Shown here piece by piece: positions 32,061-44,831 of a DNA stretch of 64,000 bases. The number at the start of each line of letters is the position of its first letter. The stretch's first letter is position 1. The DNA comes from Collybia mongolica (lineage: Eukaryota > Basidiomycota > Agaricomycetes > Agaricales > Clitocybaceae). The DNA is taken from NCBI GenBank assembly GCA_013420905.1, contig JAAXNY010000009.1:2604001-2668000 (forward strand), in the 5' to 3' direction. The translations under genes and the position numbers were made by a program. Under the pieces are notes generated by a model. That model did no database searches. It was not told the DNA's origin and worked only from the letters and a program-made list of their open reading frames with translations.

Positions 32061-32627
32061 TCTAGGACAATTTCTTCCCTTCCCGCTCTTTCATTCAGCA
32101 TCTCTCCCCCCACATCAGTACTCTTCATACCGGACTTGTAGACGCTCCGAAAAGCAGGCGACGAATTATCAATCTCGTCCCTTCATCATTATCTGTATAC
32201 TGTACACCTAACACTTTTCTTGCTTTTTTCACACCGTCTTTGTCTGTTATGCTGGAAACACCTCTTACTGGTACTCAATGTCTACTTTGTAACTTACTTG
32301 TCGTCATTCAGTTTTCCTTTCATTTTTCTACATCATTGATCCCGAGTTTGCTGTACGCCTTCTGCCTTTGTTCGTAATACAGCGATTCAAATTGCTTACT
32401 TCATGAGATCATCTCGGACGGGTGCCCATGAAGATCCTGGTGACTTTGTAATGACGGGCATCAACGGACAGTCCAAGTGAATGACAGCAATCTATACCAA
32501 TTAGCGCAAAAGGATGACACGTTATGCAGCACGATAAATATAAGTTCTGAGAGTATTAAGCTCACGCCTTCGAGAACACGTCGGATTCTTGATCTCGAGA
32601 GGAGTAACTGCTACCGAAGAACGGGAA
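32061..32627. other. Convergent intergenic region
   Basis: Lies between the 3' ends of G-gamma copy 2 and the thioredoxin gene. About 570 AT/pyrimidine-rich bases with no supportable feature. Confidence 0.45.
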
Positions 32628-33258
32628 TTAAACGTTCTGTAGGAAATTCCGCACGCCAGGCTCATTCAATGCGCCGACGAACTGATTGACTGGTTTACCG
32701 TCCCGGAATGCAATTACAGTTGGAAGGGCGCGAACCTGGGGCGGATAGGTGAGTACCAGTTTACTATTTTTAGGTTCGTAGTAATATACTTTGAATTGTT
32801 GGCCCAAGGACTGTCCTACTTCACCGTCGGTGTCCAACTTGACCAGGTCTATCGGTAGTCCTGAACCAGACTTGGTTTCTGCATTTTCCGCTAGACTCTC
32901 GAGGATTGGCGAAAGCTGATGACATGGTCCACACCAGCTACAACCCATGAGAACATATGAAATTCAAAGAAATAGACATACTTACTCTGCATAGAAGTCG
33001 ACCAACACAATCCTATCCTTGGCACTTATGACCTCATTGAATGTCTGTGTGCGTAGGATATTACTAACGATACTTTAAATTGGGCTGGGAAAAAGAGCAA
33101 GGTGAAGCTGAACATACCTCGAGACTTGCTTTGTTATATTGCACGGCCCAACGGGGCGTTGAGTGGAAAGGCCGGGCGCTCTTTGCTACTAAGCACCGCA
33201 GGGGGCTGCTCGCCGAGACAGGCGTGCGCTGGAGGGACCGGATTGCTAGGGAGAGCAT
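32628..33258 (-). CDS. Mitochondrial thioredoxin
   Basis: Three exons on the minus strand: 33118-33258, 32986-33044 and 32628-32937, giving 169 aa. The first 35 residues (MLSLAIRSLQRTPVSASS, then FHST) are Arg/Ser rich without acidic residues, a typical matrix-targeting presequence with a probable RPFHST cleavage area. The thioredoxin fold follows: TFNEVIS, DRIVLVDFYADWCGPCHQL with the redox pair CGPC, VKLDTDGE and the cis-Pro loop VRALPTVIAFRDGK, ending in VNQFVGAL. An insertion before the cis-Pro loop (YYYEPKNSKLVLTYPPQ) makes this part longer than in yeast Trx3. It reduces disulfides in mitochondria with a thioredoxin reductase. Splicing restores DWCGPC; reading through would give a spurious CSWCGPC. 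Confidence 0.92.
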
Positions 33259-34086
33259 GATAGACTTTCAAGGATTAGTGATCGTCGTTTGTTGGTAAGT
33301 GAGAAGCTGAATGAGCTTCCCGGGTAGCCGGACCGGCATTCTAGGCACGGCCATCTTCTCTCTGTTTTGCTTTGAACCTGCCACTTTGTCAAACATCAAT
33401 CAATGCTTGCTTGTTCAGACTCGGACTTCTCCTCGTTATGAAATGCGATGCTCTGAGTCTGCTATTATATACAAGGAGAATTTTTGGGTCGCCATCCATC
33501 ATTCCAACATCGCCTGGTCTGATATCCCACACAGCCCATTCGAACCGACGGAACGGCACCTACACTGGCACCTTTCATGGCGTCAACACTCGGCGCTCAG
33601 TCAGATTGACGATCCTCATTGTGATATGTGTAAGCAACCGACCGATTGCTCTTAGATATGTGCATTAGTCGCATGCTTGCGTGGAGGACGGTTATTGTAT
33701 CAAGGCCTTTTTAATCAACCAGTCGGGGCTCTCGGAACACACGGTTGGTAGCTTGGTGCCGCAAATGTTTAAATATATCTCATGTCGTATCACAGTCTCT
33801 ATGGAGATTGGCCCCAACTATTTTGTGTCAGATGTCAAGGATACTACTTAAAGGAAGCCCTACGAATCTTGTCAGTCTGAACCATCATCTTTCGTTCCAT
33901 CCCAGCAGGTCATTTTTTTTTTCGTTTCAACGAGCAGCGTAAGTGGTACCCGTTGCTTCGAGTCGATGTCTCCAGCCTACTAAATCGAATTCCTATGTTT
34001 TCCAGGCTCGAAGTCTGTCCTTTGCATCGTCCCATTATTCATTACACAGAGACCAGTAATCCCCACTATCTTGATCTTCTTTAAAA
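33259..34086. other. Divergent intergenic region
   Basis: Roughly 830 bases between the thioredoxin start and the cupredoxin gene. Open frames here show no motifs; a T run near 33910 is the only striking sequence. Should hold both promoters. Confidence 0.45.
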
Positions 34087-35036
34087 ATGCGCTTTTCTAC
34101 CATCGCTTTTGCCCTCGCCTCTGCCATACTCGTATCTGCCGCTAATGTCACCGTGATCGTTGGTGATCAGAACAAGGTATGTATCGGCTCCGCATGACGC
34201 ATCACATCCAACCTCAAACACCATTAATAGACCGTCTTCAACCCACCGAGTGTGACGGTTAATAATGGGGACACGGTCACTTTTGAGTTGTGAGTACCCA
34301 GGCAAACTATGACCTGTTCACCGGTTAACATGCCACACAGCCATTCCAAAAACCACGTTAGTTCCCTGCTTGCATTTCGCTTTAGCGACCAATGGCATTT
34401 ACCATCCCCGTTTCCCAGTCTGTCACCCAGTCGACATTTGCCAACCCTTGCCAGCCCATGACAACACCCAAGGCAGGCGTCGACTCAGGCTTCCACTTGA
34501 CGGCACCTGGTGCAACGGAACTCGCATCCTGGAGTTTCACCGTTGACAATGCATCAGCGCCCCTTTGGTTCTTCTGTGCTCAAACGGTCCCGGTCAAGTA
34601 CGATCTCCTATTTTCTTCCAACTGAGAGCACATTATCTAATGCCTTTCCCCAGCCATTGTCAAACTGGAATGGTCTTTGCGGTCAACCCAACAGCAGACA
34701 AAACCTACGATGCCTTCCTGGTAACTTTCTTCCTCATTTCCCTGCTTCGGCAAACTCACAGAACCTCTCCAGGCTGCCGCCAAAAGTAGTAACGCTGCGA
34801 GCAACACCACCGCTCCCGGTGGAACCGCAGCCAACTCGACAAGTAGCGACTCAGCCAGTGGTAACCCCACCCCCAGTGGTTTATCAACTATTGTTGGCAC
34901 ACCAAGTGGCAGTGCGGCACCCGATACAACAGGCTCTGCACAGGCTGCCTCGAGCAGTAGTGGAGCGTTGCCACTGGATGGCAACACCGCGATACTTCTC
35001 ACCGTCGTGGGGCTCGTTACTGGTCTGGTCTTGTAG
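34087..35036 (+). CDS. Secreted plastocyanin-like (cupredoxin) GPI-anchored protein
   Basis: Six exons: 34087-34176, 34231-34289, 34341-34356, 34419-34597, 34654-34720 and 34773-35036, giving 224 aa. Signal peptide MRFSTIAFALASAILVSA, then a cupredoxin domain with candidate type 1 copper ligands: His in KNHSVTQSTF, Cys in PLWFFCAQ, His in NHCQTGM and the Met of that same motif. A Ser/Thr/Gly-rich stalk (ASNTTAPGGTAANSTSS) and a hydrophobic end (AILLTVVGLVTGLVL) suggest GPI attachment at the cell wall or membrane. Agaricomycetes carry many such proteins; a role in cell-wall or extracellular redox or copper handling is only inferred. Exon 3 has just 16 bases, but it carries the first His ligand, which supports it. 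Confidence 0.88.
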
Positions 35037-35470
35037 ATAAAGTCGACGGACTAATGGCGAACTGCGTACCGCATTTTCTATGAAGGATACGAGGGCATGT
35101 TTTATATATGTGTGATGTAACTTATCCGCAAGCTGTACTGGATGCACAAATCATGCAATAATAACTGGCAGTCATTTACACGGTTGTACGCGATGTATGA
35201 TCCACCGTTTTGAATATCGCGGTCGAATCAGTGCTCAGCGCTCAGCGATGAGCCAATTGATCCCCATGAGTGAGGGGAAGCAGGGGTGCCGCGGTGAATG
35301 TGATCGGTTGTGACAAAGGCACACTTGAGATTGGTATTGAATATGTAGGACTCCCCGGCTCGAAGCAAACATCACCAACTTTGTAAGACGCTGGTCTTGT
35401 TTAGTCAATATCTGGTCCTCCACCTTCACCGGAACCGCTTCGCGCTCAAGAACGCTCACTACCGACGACC
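35037..35470. other. Intergenic region, no gene seen
   Basis: About 430 bases holding the 3' UTR of the cupredoxin gene and the promoter of the myotubularin gene. Confidence 0.45.
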
Positions 35471-38376
35471 ATGGATGCAATACGGGTATCCAAGGTTAGT
35501 TACTAGGCAAGTTTATTACTCCGATGTGCAGCTCAACAGTCAATATTACCAGGTCGAACGAGTTACGTGCACCAAATCTGGAACAACATTGGTTGGCACA
35601 ATCCATTTAACAGCTCATCACCTTATCTTCCGATACGATGCAGAGGCACAGAAGGAGATGTGGGTCAGTGTTGTATCATGCGAGTTTAACAGTCGAGGTT
35701 CATCTCCGAACAGGTCCCATATCCCTTGATATCGCTGGTTTCGCGCCTTCCTCAAACCTTGCAAGGGCAGTGTCCCCTTACGTTCCACACTCGGACTTTC
35801 GAAACATTCTCTTTGGCTTTTGGCAAGGAAGGCGATGCAACAGACGTGTTCGAAAGTGTCAAAGAGCTAACAGTTGCAAGTGCGCCATTATATTGTTACG
35901 AAAATCACTTCAACCTCTGACCTTGGGGATCCACTTAGCATCTGTAACGCAGCTTTACGCATTCTTCTATCGACCCAACCCTCCTTTGGCTACCTCCGAT
36001 GGATGGTTTATATACTCTCCACGGGATGAGTTCGGCAGGATGGGCGTAGGATCGCGGAGCAAGGCTTGGCGATTCACAGACATTAATAGGGATTACTCCG
36101 TGGGTTGTTCCTTTTCTTTGAAGACTGCTTATCGATAGCTCTCAGTAACTTCAGTTTTGTCCCACTTATCCTGCCCGGTTGGTGGTCCCGACGAGAATCA
36201 GTGATACAACATTACAGTACGCTTCGAAATATCGAAGTAAATGCCGAATACCTGTGTTAAGCTACCTTCACTGGGCCAACTTCGTACGTGGTTTCGCCCT
36301 TGTCAAACAACGCTTTCAACGAGATGATTGCAGGGGAGCATAACGCGCTCGAGCCAGCCGATGGTTGGCATCACGCAGAATCGCTCTATTCAAGATGAAA
36401 AACTGATCGAGGCAGTTTTCCAATCTCATTATTCACCTGATTCGCGTGCTTCGGCATCGCCTGTGTATGGTGCAACTACAACAAATCTTATTATTGATGC
36501 TAGACCAACAGCCAATGCCATGGCCAACACTGCCAAAGGTGCGGGTTCCGAAAATATGGATCATTACAAGGAGGGAAAGAAGGCATATTTGGGAATCGAT
36601 CACATACACACTATGCGCGAATCTCTTGGAAAGGTTGTCGAGGCTCTTCGGGATGCAGATACTTTGCTCGCAAGCATCAATAATGACCTTTCCGACCACG
36701 TATCGGGAATAACAGTGCTGGATCGGCAGGCTCTCCGCCGCTCAGGTTGGCTGCGCCACATATCGGCGATTCTGGAAGGGACTGTACTGATCACTCGCAA
36801 CGTCCATGTCAACTCATCACATATCCTGATTCATTGCTCTGATGGGTGGGATCGTACCTCCCAACTCTCTGCACTCTCACAGCTCTGCCTGGATCCATTT
36901 TATAGAACAATACGCGGTTTCGAGATTCTGATCGAGAAGGACTGGCTCTCCTACGGTCACAAATTTCTTGATCGTTGTGGTCATTTATCTTCAGACAAGT
37001 TCTTCTTGTCACCCAATGACACAGCTAATACTAGTAGTGGTGCAGATGCAGCCCAGGCCTTCTTAGCATCGGTTCAGAACCGATTCGTTCCCCAGCAACA
37101 CCTTAAAGAGATTAGTCCTGTCTTCCATCAGTTTTTAGAAACCGTTCGACAAGTTCAGCGACAATTCCCAGATCGCTTCGAATTCAACCAACGCTTCCTA
37201 CACCAATTATACTACCACCTTTACTCTTGTCAATTTGGAACGTTCTTATTCAATTGCGAACGCGAACGCCGGGTTGGTGATGGAGGTTCACCACCCTGTG
37301 ACCGCACAGCAAGTGTGTGGGATTTCTTCAACTCTCCAAGCGAAACGGTACAGAATATTAACCCCACGTTCGACCCGTCATTGGATGATCCTACTTCGCG
37401 AGCTGCAAGTGCCGATATGGGAGTTTTATTCCCAAACCCAAAAGACGTGCGGTTCTGGCATGAACTGTATGGAAGAACAGACGAAGAAATGAATGGGAGG
37501 CCTTTTGCAGCGCAGGGCCGTGGCGTCGAAATAATCGGACCCATTGAGAGCGCTGACGACGACGTAGTATTGCAAAGAACACCAACGCCTTCTACGGTGC
37601 CACTTCCCCCTTCCCCCGCGAGATCGCCATCCGTGACATTGCTCCCATCGCGAACCTTCAGCCTAAAACCTGGGTCTCCGGACCCGAGCATGGTTGACAG
37701 TGCCCGAGGGACCCCAACTATCATATCCGACGGTATCAGCTTGCCGCCAACAAGAGCAGATAGTATACCCTTCTCTACCTCGCCTTCAAATGCTTCATCA
37801 ATGCGGCCACCGCGTATCCCTTCCCCAAACCCCCAATTCTCTCCTAACCGCACCCGAACGAAGCCGCCTGACTTCTTATCGAGTAGTGGTGTTAGGTCAG
37901 TATGGGGGAAGCTTTCATCTAATGCTTCCGCGGCTCTCTCTGTTGTTCAGGACGCGTATGTCGGCGTCGCAAAAGATCTCCGAAATGTGGGGACTACCGA
38001 GGGTGAATCATCAGCCAGAACCGCCGAGTTACAGGATCGAGAAGCGTTAACGGCGTGGAATGATGAAACGTCCTCCAATACTCGAGGCGTCGAGTCCTTA
38101 TCAGTTGGTACGGGCAACCCTTGGGCTACCGCAAAAATATCACATCCTTCACTTGAAGATAATCCATGGGGTTCGGTTAGATCACCGGTTGGGGGGCTAC
38201 GGGCCTCAAGCTTCCTCCCTGCCGACCCTACCGTGGCTCATCCACTTCCAAGAACTGTATCACCATTATCAAATGTCAAAACCTCTTCTTCAACATCGCC
38301 ATTGACGCCTAACAACGAATCGCCAAAAGCAGCAAACAGTAGCGGATCGGATCCTCTGGGGGTTGGGTTGTTGTAG
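35471..38376 (+). CDS. YMR1: Myotubularin-family phosphoinositide 3-phosphatase (YMR1-like)
   Basis: Six exons: 35471-35494, 35553-35663, 35714-35879, 35939-36099, 36155-36283 and 36334-38376, giving 877 aa. A PH-GRAM-like start (VERVTCTKSGTTLVGTIHLT, HHLIFRYD) leads to the phosphatase region: QLYAFFYRP, GWFIYSPRDEFGRMGV, SCRIPVLSYLHW-type context, QPMVGITQNRSIQDEKLI and the active-site loop ILIHCSDGWDRTSQL (CX5R). The myotubularin loop CSDGWDR is specific for phosphatidylinositol 3-phosphate and 3,5-bisphosphate phosphatases of endosome/vacuole membranes. All catalytic residues are present, so it should be active. After about residue 530 the protein is a long Ser/Pro-rich, probably disordered tail (SSNASSMRPPRIPSPNPQF) of over 250 residues. 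The first exon has only eight codons. Confidence 0.93.
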
Positions 38377-38705
38377 ATATCAAGCTTAATACACATCTTC
38401 CTTTTGGTAAACACGACAGATACGTTTCATGAGCGGGTTTAAATCTTGCGCACGTACAAACTTTAATTCAAGGGTACTTGCACCTCTTCCATTTACGTAT
38501 TCAAGAATAATCATACCCAACAATGGTCCGATCTTATACGTACGTCTATAATTATGATCGTACCCGAAAAGAAGATGGCGTGATATGCTTTGATTGCTGA
38601 CAAAGCAGACCATATAACTCGACAGAGAGAAAAAAAAAGTAGACCATTCTCTTCCCACCACATTCCCCTACTCCCCCTTCCTTCTCCCATTCCCAGATCT
38701 TGACG
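38377..38705 (+). promoter_or_regulatory. Promoter region of the SAM synthetase gene with CT-rich tract
   Basis: About 330 bases. The last 60 are strongly pyrimidine-rich (CCCCTACTCCCCCTTCCTTC), the usual core-promoter and start-site context of highly expressed fungal genes. Confidence 0.5.
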
Positions 38706-40213
38706 ATGGCCCCCAACGGAAACGCCGTTCGTGGTGCTTTGGCTCCAGGCCACTTCCTCTTCACATCGGAGTCTGTTGGTGAAGGTCATCCTGGTATGGC
38801 ATATCCAATTCTCTCGGAAGAGGGAGGCACTGATCAATTGTTCAGATAAGATTTGTGACCAGGTTTCTGATGCTATCGTATGTACTTTCTTCCCCCGGAG
38901 TTTGCTGTGCGTTAATGAACTCATTTACTTCCCGTCGCGTAGCTTGACGCCTGCCTTGCCGAGGATCCTTCTTCCAAGGTCGCCTGCGAGACTGCTTCCA
39001 AGACTGGAATGATCATGGTCTTTGGTGAAATCACCACCAAGGCCAATATCGACTACCAAAAAGTCATCCGCGAGACCATTAAACAAATCGGCTATGACGA
39101 CTCGTCCAAGGGTTTCGATTATAAAACTTGTAACATTCTTGTCGCTATTGAGCAGCAATCTCCGGACATCGCTCAGGGTTTGGACCATGGGTCTTTAGAA
39201 GACCATGGTGCTGGTGACCAGGGTATCATGTTTGGGTATGCCACGGATGAGACGGAGGAACTGATGCCTCTTACGATCATGCTCGCACACAAACTCAACG
39301 CTGCAATGGCTGTCGCTCGCCGCACTGGTGTTCTTCCATGGCTCCGCCCCGACTCGAAGACCCAAGTCACCATTGAGTACAAAAAGGATGGTGGTGCTAC
39401 CATTCCCCTTCGCGTCGACACTGTCGTTATCTCTACTCAGCATTCCGAGGACATTTCGACAGCTGATCTCCGGACTGAGATCCTGGAGAAGATTGTGAAG
39501 AAGGTCATCCCCGCTAACCTATTGGATAATCACACAGTCTATCACGTAAAGTTGCTTGCAAAATTACACGAAGAATATCACTACTGACTTCGATCTTCCC
39601 AGATCCAACCTTCAGGTCGCTTCGTCATTGGAGGGCCCCAAGGAGATGCCGGCTTGACTGGTCGTAAAATCATTGTGGACACCTACGGCGGTTGGGGTGC
39701 TCACGGTGGAGGAGCGTTCTCAGGCAAAGATTTCTCCAAGGTTGATCGATCAGCTGCATATACTGCTCGTTGGATCGGTGCGTATCAATCTCTCTCACCA
39801 TCAAAAAAATTTAACATCAAATATTCTTGCAGCCAAATCATTGATTGCAGCTGGCCTCGCACGTCGTGTCCTCGTGCAACTTTCTTACGCCATTGGTGTT
39901 GCAGAGCCCCTGTCCATCTACGTCGACACCTATGGGACAGGGAAAAAGACGGATGAAGAACTCGTCCAGATCATTCGCAAGAACTGGGACCTCCGGCCCG
40001 GTGTGATCGGTTAGTATCGTCAAATCAATCTTCCTTTTTAGCCTCTTAATATATCTTCCAGTGCGAGAGCTCAACCTCCAAAGACCCCAATACTTGAAGA
40101 CCGCATCATACGGTCACTTTGGTAAGTATCGTACTTTTAAACATAAAAAGCTAACACGTTCAATAGGTAACCCCAACTACACTTGGGAAAAGCCCAAGCA
40201 GCTCAAGCTCTGA
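38706..40213 (+). CDS. SAM2: S-adenosylmethionine synthetase
   Basis: Seven exons: 38706-38793, 38846-38877, 38943-39545, 39603-39777, 39833-40009, 40062-40121 and 40167-40213, giving 393 aa, the normal length. Motifs: [20 protein letters not shown] with the ATP-binding His and metal Asp, [27 protein letters not shown] ([12 protein letters not shown]), [20 protein letters not shown] and [19 protein letters not shown]. It makes S-adenosylmethionine from ATP and methionine in the cytosol as a homo-oligomer. The FSK form of the glycine loop is also usual in yeast, so not odd. Codon choice is markedly biased to C/T-ending codons (GTC, ATC, CGC), in line with strong expression. Confidence 0.97.
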
Positions 40214-41021
40214 GCACCACGATTCCTTTAACGGGTCACCCTATCGCTGTACACGTCACGTCTTGCTGCATTGGAAGTTCATCCTTCCCTCATTTATTTA
40301 TCACACTGCATTGTTTTCATAGATACCACACATCCCTCTCACCACTATCTGTCCGCACCCCACAGCTATTCCCTCATCCGCTGCCCTCCCTGGAATATTG
40401 TAGAACATCCCTCACCAGCATTGCTAGCTGATGCACCCTCCATTATATAGTTATAATCTAGTTACAGAGAATATACCGCGTTCAACCGCGTATTCTGACA
40501 CCATATTACGTTCGAAAGTGGATACGGCATCCGTCAAGACTCCGGAAAGGTTGAGTGATCATTTCAATTCAGGCTACCTAGTAATGGGGAGGGGCAATGA
40601 TTACCTACTCCGCGTTCACAAGTAAACGAATGACAAATTTGGAGAGATTTCGTGACCCACCCGATATTTCACACTTTTGGGAGCACATTCTCATGAGATA
40701 AAACATGTCAAGCTAGTGGAAATTGAAGGGCAGTATATGTGAAGAGTTCCTGTCTTGTTTTGAGCTCTATAGAACACTGTATCAATGAGAATTTAATTAT
40801 TTTCCATGGGGGTATAGTTTTGAGCTGGGTTTACAATAACATGTTTCCATATTTGGCTCACTGCTGATTAGATTTGGTATGTAATTTAGTGACTTGATGT
40901 GTCTCAGCTATCTAAATTTCAGACCACAGGCAAGGTAACAGACAACAGTGCACCATCACTGACATCTTCCTTGGCCACAATACGGCTTAACTTCCTTGAT
41001 CAATCCTACATGAATTTTCAG

Positions 41022-41155
41022 GGGCAAGAAGGTCTTTGTGGTGGATTTTTTTGTTTTTGTTTTCTCCTTCACAGGCCCAAAAAACATATGTAATTTTGAT
41101 GAATCTTGAAAAATATGAGGGACTCAAAAAATTGGCCACAAAGACCTTCTCTGGG
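41022..41155. repeat. Imperfect inverted repeat, MITE-like
   Basis: A 14-base core (GAAGGTCTTTGTGG, 41029-41042) recurs in reverse complement at 41136-41149, with weaker matching on both sides (about 23 of 31 positions). The AT-rich middle is about 90 bases. Could be a small foldback element. Confidence 0.45.
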
Positions 41156-41940
41156 CAAATATTTTGAACAACTTTTACTATTAGACCAATCCATTATCTT
41201 CGGTTTCTGAGCCACCAGTGATGTGGGTCTTCAAATGGTGCTTTTCCAGGCCGGACAAATAACTATAAATAAAGCAAAAATAACCGGCAATTGCCCCCAC
41301 TAGTAAAGCCTTGTTACTTTTAAACGGATGGTGTTTGTATTATCAATATCTAATTGACGTTACGGACTTCCTGTTGTTGACCTCAATTCTAAGGGTATGT
41401 TGCCAATTTGCCAGGAGTGACGCACGTGTTTAATATAACCTCGAAACCCCATAAGAGATTTTACTCTTTCAGTTCCCTTTCGCGTTAAATTCATCACAAT
41501 TTCATAGGCAAGTTCCCTTTTAGCCAATCAACGACGCCCTCCAGGCATCACATGATTATTTACCGTTCGCATTGAATCTACGGGCTGTGTTAAGGTCATT
41601 TCTTGTTAGCTCTGTTCCTCGTGTGCGTGCGTTACACGTTGAGCTCGGCGCATTGATCAGCTCGACCGGCCCACACTGGTCATTCACTCGGAATTTACTA
41701 AAGTCTGCCGTAATTGCAACTAAGACAGCAGCGGATCCCAAGGTACCCCGGTAAGTAACTTCAGGTAGCTTCAGAAGCCCACGGAGATCCACAACCTAAT
41801 GCGTTTACGGTCCCATGGAACGGTCGCTTCGCGACTGGCTCAGGCAACTATGACTAGTTGATTGATATCAAATTTGAGTTTTTAGAAATTCAGGCTCTCA
41901 CAATCTATCCATGTTACCACGTTCGTGCAAATTTTTGCAA

Positions 41941-41980
41941 TACCTTGGTCCGAATCGGAACATGGAATCGGACCAAGGTA
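41941..41980. repeat. Perfect 13-bp inverted repeat with extra arm copy nearby
   Basis: Arm TACCTTGGTCCGA at 41941-41953 and its reverse complement at 41968-41980 form a stem with a 14-base loop. A 12/13 copy of the arm follows at 42007-42019. Confidence 0.55.
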
Positions 41981-42543
41981 ATTAAAGTACGTCGTGAATG
42001 TCTTTTTACCTTGGTCTGAACCACCTGCCAGCGCTTTAGGAACAGTAATTTTCTTGGAAATACCTTGTGAAGAAAGGGGGAGAAATAATGGTCAGAAATT
42101 TAGCATATAATTTCAACTCCACCATCAAAAAAAAACTGGTGTTATCCTATCATTTTTTATGCCAAAGAATTCAGGAAAAAAAGCCGTAAGGCTGATGATT
42201 GATCCTAGAAACTTGGTAAGTTGCTGAGTAGGGAGGCTAGACACACCAGAAAATGACTGGTGTATTTTATCGTAGTTTAAAAAATATGGTGAGGAGAATT
42301 TCTGGATTGACAAAAGGTTTTACCGTAAATTACGAGGTGAAGTAAAATTGTCGGCGCGGGGTATGCCGGCAGGCCGGCAGAATTTCCCGATAGAGGACTG
42401 CAAGTCTATTTAGTATCGATCGATCCTGAAAAATTCTAATGTCTTCTCCTCCTCAATATCCTGTAGTCTCTAGCCTGCACGTTCGCAGGGTGGCCAACGT
42501 TTATTCCCTGCAACTACACCCTTTACCGTGAAAATCCAATACA

Positions 42544-44586
42544 AGTGAGTTCCAAACCTTTATCGATGACTTCAAACTGATCGAGTTGTCTCGCTTCAAG
42601 TGTGTGGAATTCTTGGTCTTCTTTTACATGACCCTAGCATTGACGCAGCACCCGAAATCTGCGAAGGCCTCTCGCTTCTTCAACATAGAGGACAAGACGC
42701 CTGTGGTGTCATCACATGTGGTCCTGGGGGCCGATTTTATCAATGCAAAGCCAATGGAATGGTTCGGGACATCTTCGACACCAACGCGATTTCTCGATTG
42801 ATCGGCGGCATGGGTGTTGGGCATGGTAGGCTACCCATATACAGAAGTGTATCAAGAGCTCATATTGCACCTAGTCCGATACCCAACTGCAGGTAGCTTC
42901 AACAACGCTGAGGCCCAACCGTTTTATGTCAACTCTCCTTATGGAATTGTGTTCGCACATGTGAGTTTGATCCGCTGCCGCCCCGAAAGTTAATGTTCTC
43001 ATTACGCTGACAGAATGGAAACCTTATCAACACCGAAGAATTGTTGCACTATATGGATGCCAGTGCCCATCGCCACATCAACACAGCTTCGGACTCTGAG
43101 CTACTCCTGAACATCTTCGCAAACAATCTTCAGCAGACAGGGAAGTTCCGAATCAATGAGGAAGATATTTTCACTGCAATCGGGACCCTGATGAAGCAGT
43201 GCAAAGGAGCATACGCTTGTGTCGCCATGCTTGCGGGCTTTGGAATCATCGCCTTTAGGGATCCTAATGGCATTCGACCGGTTGGCATGGGAGTCAGGAA
43301 AAACGGGGCCGGCAAGGATTACCTCTTTGCAAGTGAAAGTATTGTTGCAGACGCAGCAAGCTTCAGTGAATGGGAAGATGTCAGACCTGGTACGTATATA
43401 TATAGCTTGCTGAAATCTTACCCTTGCCGAATTGTTTGGGTTTCGTAGGTGAAGCCGTTATCATTACTCGCGGTAGAGTATCACGCCGTCAGGTCGCGCC
43501 TCCCGCCACATTTGCCCCCGATATCTTTGAATATGTTTATTTCGCACGACCCGACTCCGTTCTAGATGGTATCAGCGTTTATCGGAGTCGGATGGCTATG
43601 GGGGATGCTCTTGCTGAAAAAGTCAAACAAGTGCTTTTGGAACGCAATATCACAGTGGACGTTGTCATCCCCGTATGTCCCTCTTCATTACTCAGCTTGC
43701 AAAGGCTGACAATAGGCGTCTCCAGGTTCCTGACACCTCCAGAGTAGCGGCCTTGAACCTCGCTCAGAAATTGCAGTTACCATATCGTGAAGGTTTTATC
43801 AAGAACAGATACGTAGGACGAACTTTCATCATGCCCGGGCAACAGATGAGGTTAATTCATTTTCACCTTTGGGGTGACCCTCATTACTTAACTCAAACCT
43901 CAGGAAAAAGAACGTTCGCAGAAAACTCAATGCGATGGCTCTAGAATTCGTCAACAAGGTTGTCCTCCTTGTGGATGGTATGTTTCCTCGGATTCGCTAC
44001 ACCCTTATTCCTTGGTTAATTCTCTTACTCTTTAGATTCGATTGTTCGAGGAACGACATCGAAAGAAATTATCCAAATGGCAAAGGACGTCGGTGCAAAG
44101 AAAGTCATTGTTGCGAGCTGTGCCCCTCCGATTCGGTATGTAAAACACATACTTCTAAGTCCACCTTGGTTGAGGCGTGTTTTCAGATACCCAAATGTCT
44201 ATGGCATTGACATGCCCGCTCGGCGCGAACTTGTTGCTTATGGCCGAGACGACGATGCAATCGCTGAGGCCATCGGCGCCGATCTCGTCATTTTCCAAAC
44301 GTTGCCCGATCTTGAGGAGTCAGTACGACATCTGAATACCAAAATTACAAGGTTCGATTGTTCCGTGTTCACTGGAGAATATGTCACTGGAGGCGTGGAC
44401 GAGGAGTATCTACAACACCTAGAAGGTCTCCGTGCAGACAACCTCAGGTCAAAAGAATTGAAAAGTAGTCTTGGAGCTCTAGAAGGAATAGGTGGAGGCC
44501 CAACCTCTCACAGCAGCGGTGACAGTAGCCCAACGAACGGTTCCGATGCCACGGTTGGATTGCATAACACATGGAAATCTAATTGA
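42544..44586 (+). CDS. ADE4: Amidophosphoribosyltransferase (first step of purine synthesis)
   Basis: Exons: last base of a 5' exon at 42544, then 42601-42825, 42875-42960, 43014-43389, 43449-43672, 43726-43850, 43904-43977, 44036-44135 and 44187-44586, giving 536 aa. The enzyme must start Met-Cys, since the Cys is the glutaminase nucleophile after Met removal. The genome has GTG-TGT-GGA directly at 42600, but splicing the 56-base GTGAGT...CAAG intron 42545-42600 joins A to TG and makes a true ATG, so the start codon is split. Motifs: [55 protein letters not shown] and the PRPP loop [15 protein letters not shown]. It converts PRPP and glutamine to phosphoribosylamine. The C-terminus is Ser/Gly-rich. 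Confidence 0.94.
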
Positions 44587-44831
44587 AGCTCCAACTTCCC
44601 AAGTGAAATTATTTGTGTATAAGATATCCTGTATTCATGTAGAGTTATGTAGGCTGCCTTTCTATTGGGGTAATATATATATGCAATATGAAAGATACAA
44701 CGATTCACAAACGACTTGAACCGTAATTGACGCGTCATTTACAGTTATTTGTCCAACGACATCATCCAGGGAAACCTTGGTTCTTTTATTTTCAACCTCC
44801 ACGCCCAATCCATTTTCTCCCTCTCGCCTTG

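Larger units (their letters stand above)
40214..42543. other. 2.3-kb repeat-containing spacer without genes
   Basis: AT-rich, with short hairpins (41022-41155, 41941-41980, 42243-42263), a third copy of one hairpin arm at 42007-42019 and a direct repeat of GCCGGCAG at 42365-42380. No coding frame is convincing. Looks like a graveyard of small repeats; the right end must include the ADE4 promoter. Confidence 0.5.

Noticed and set aside
38943..39545. Minus-strand frames opposite the large SAM synthetase exon.
   Set aside because: Shadows caused by strong codon bias of a highly expressed gene.
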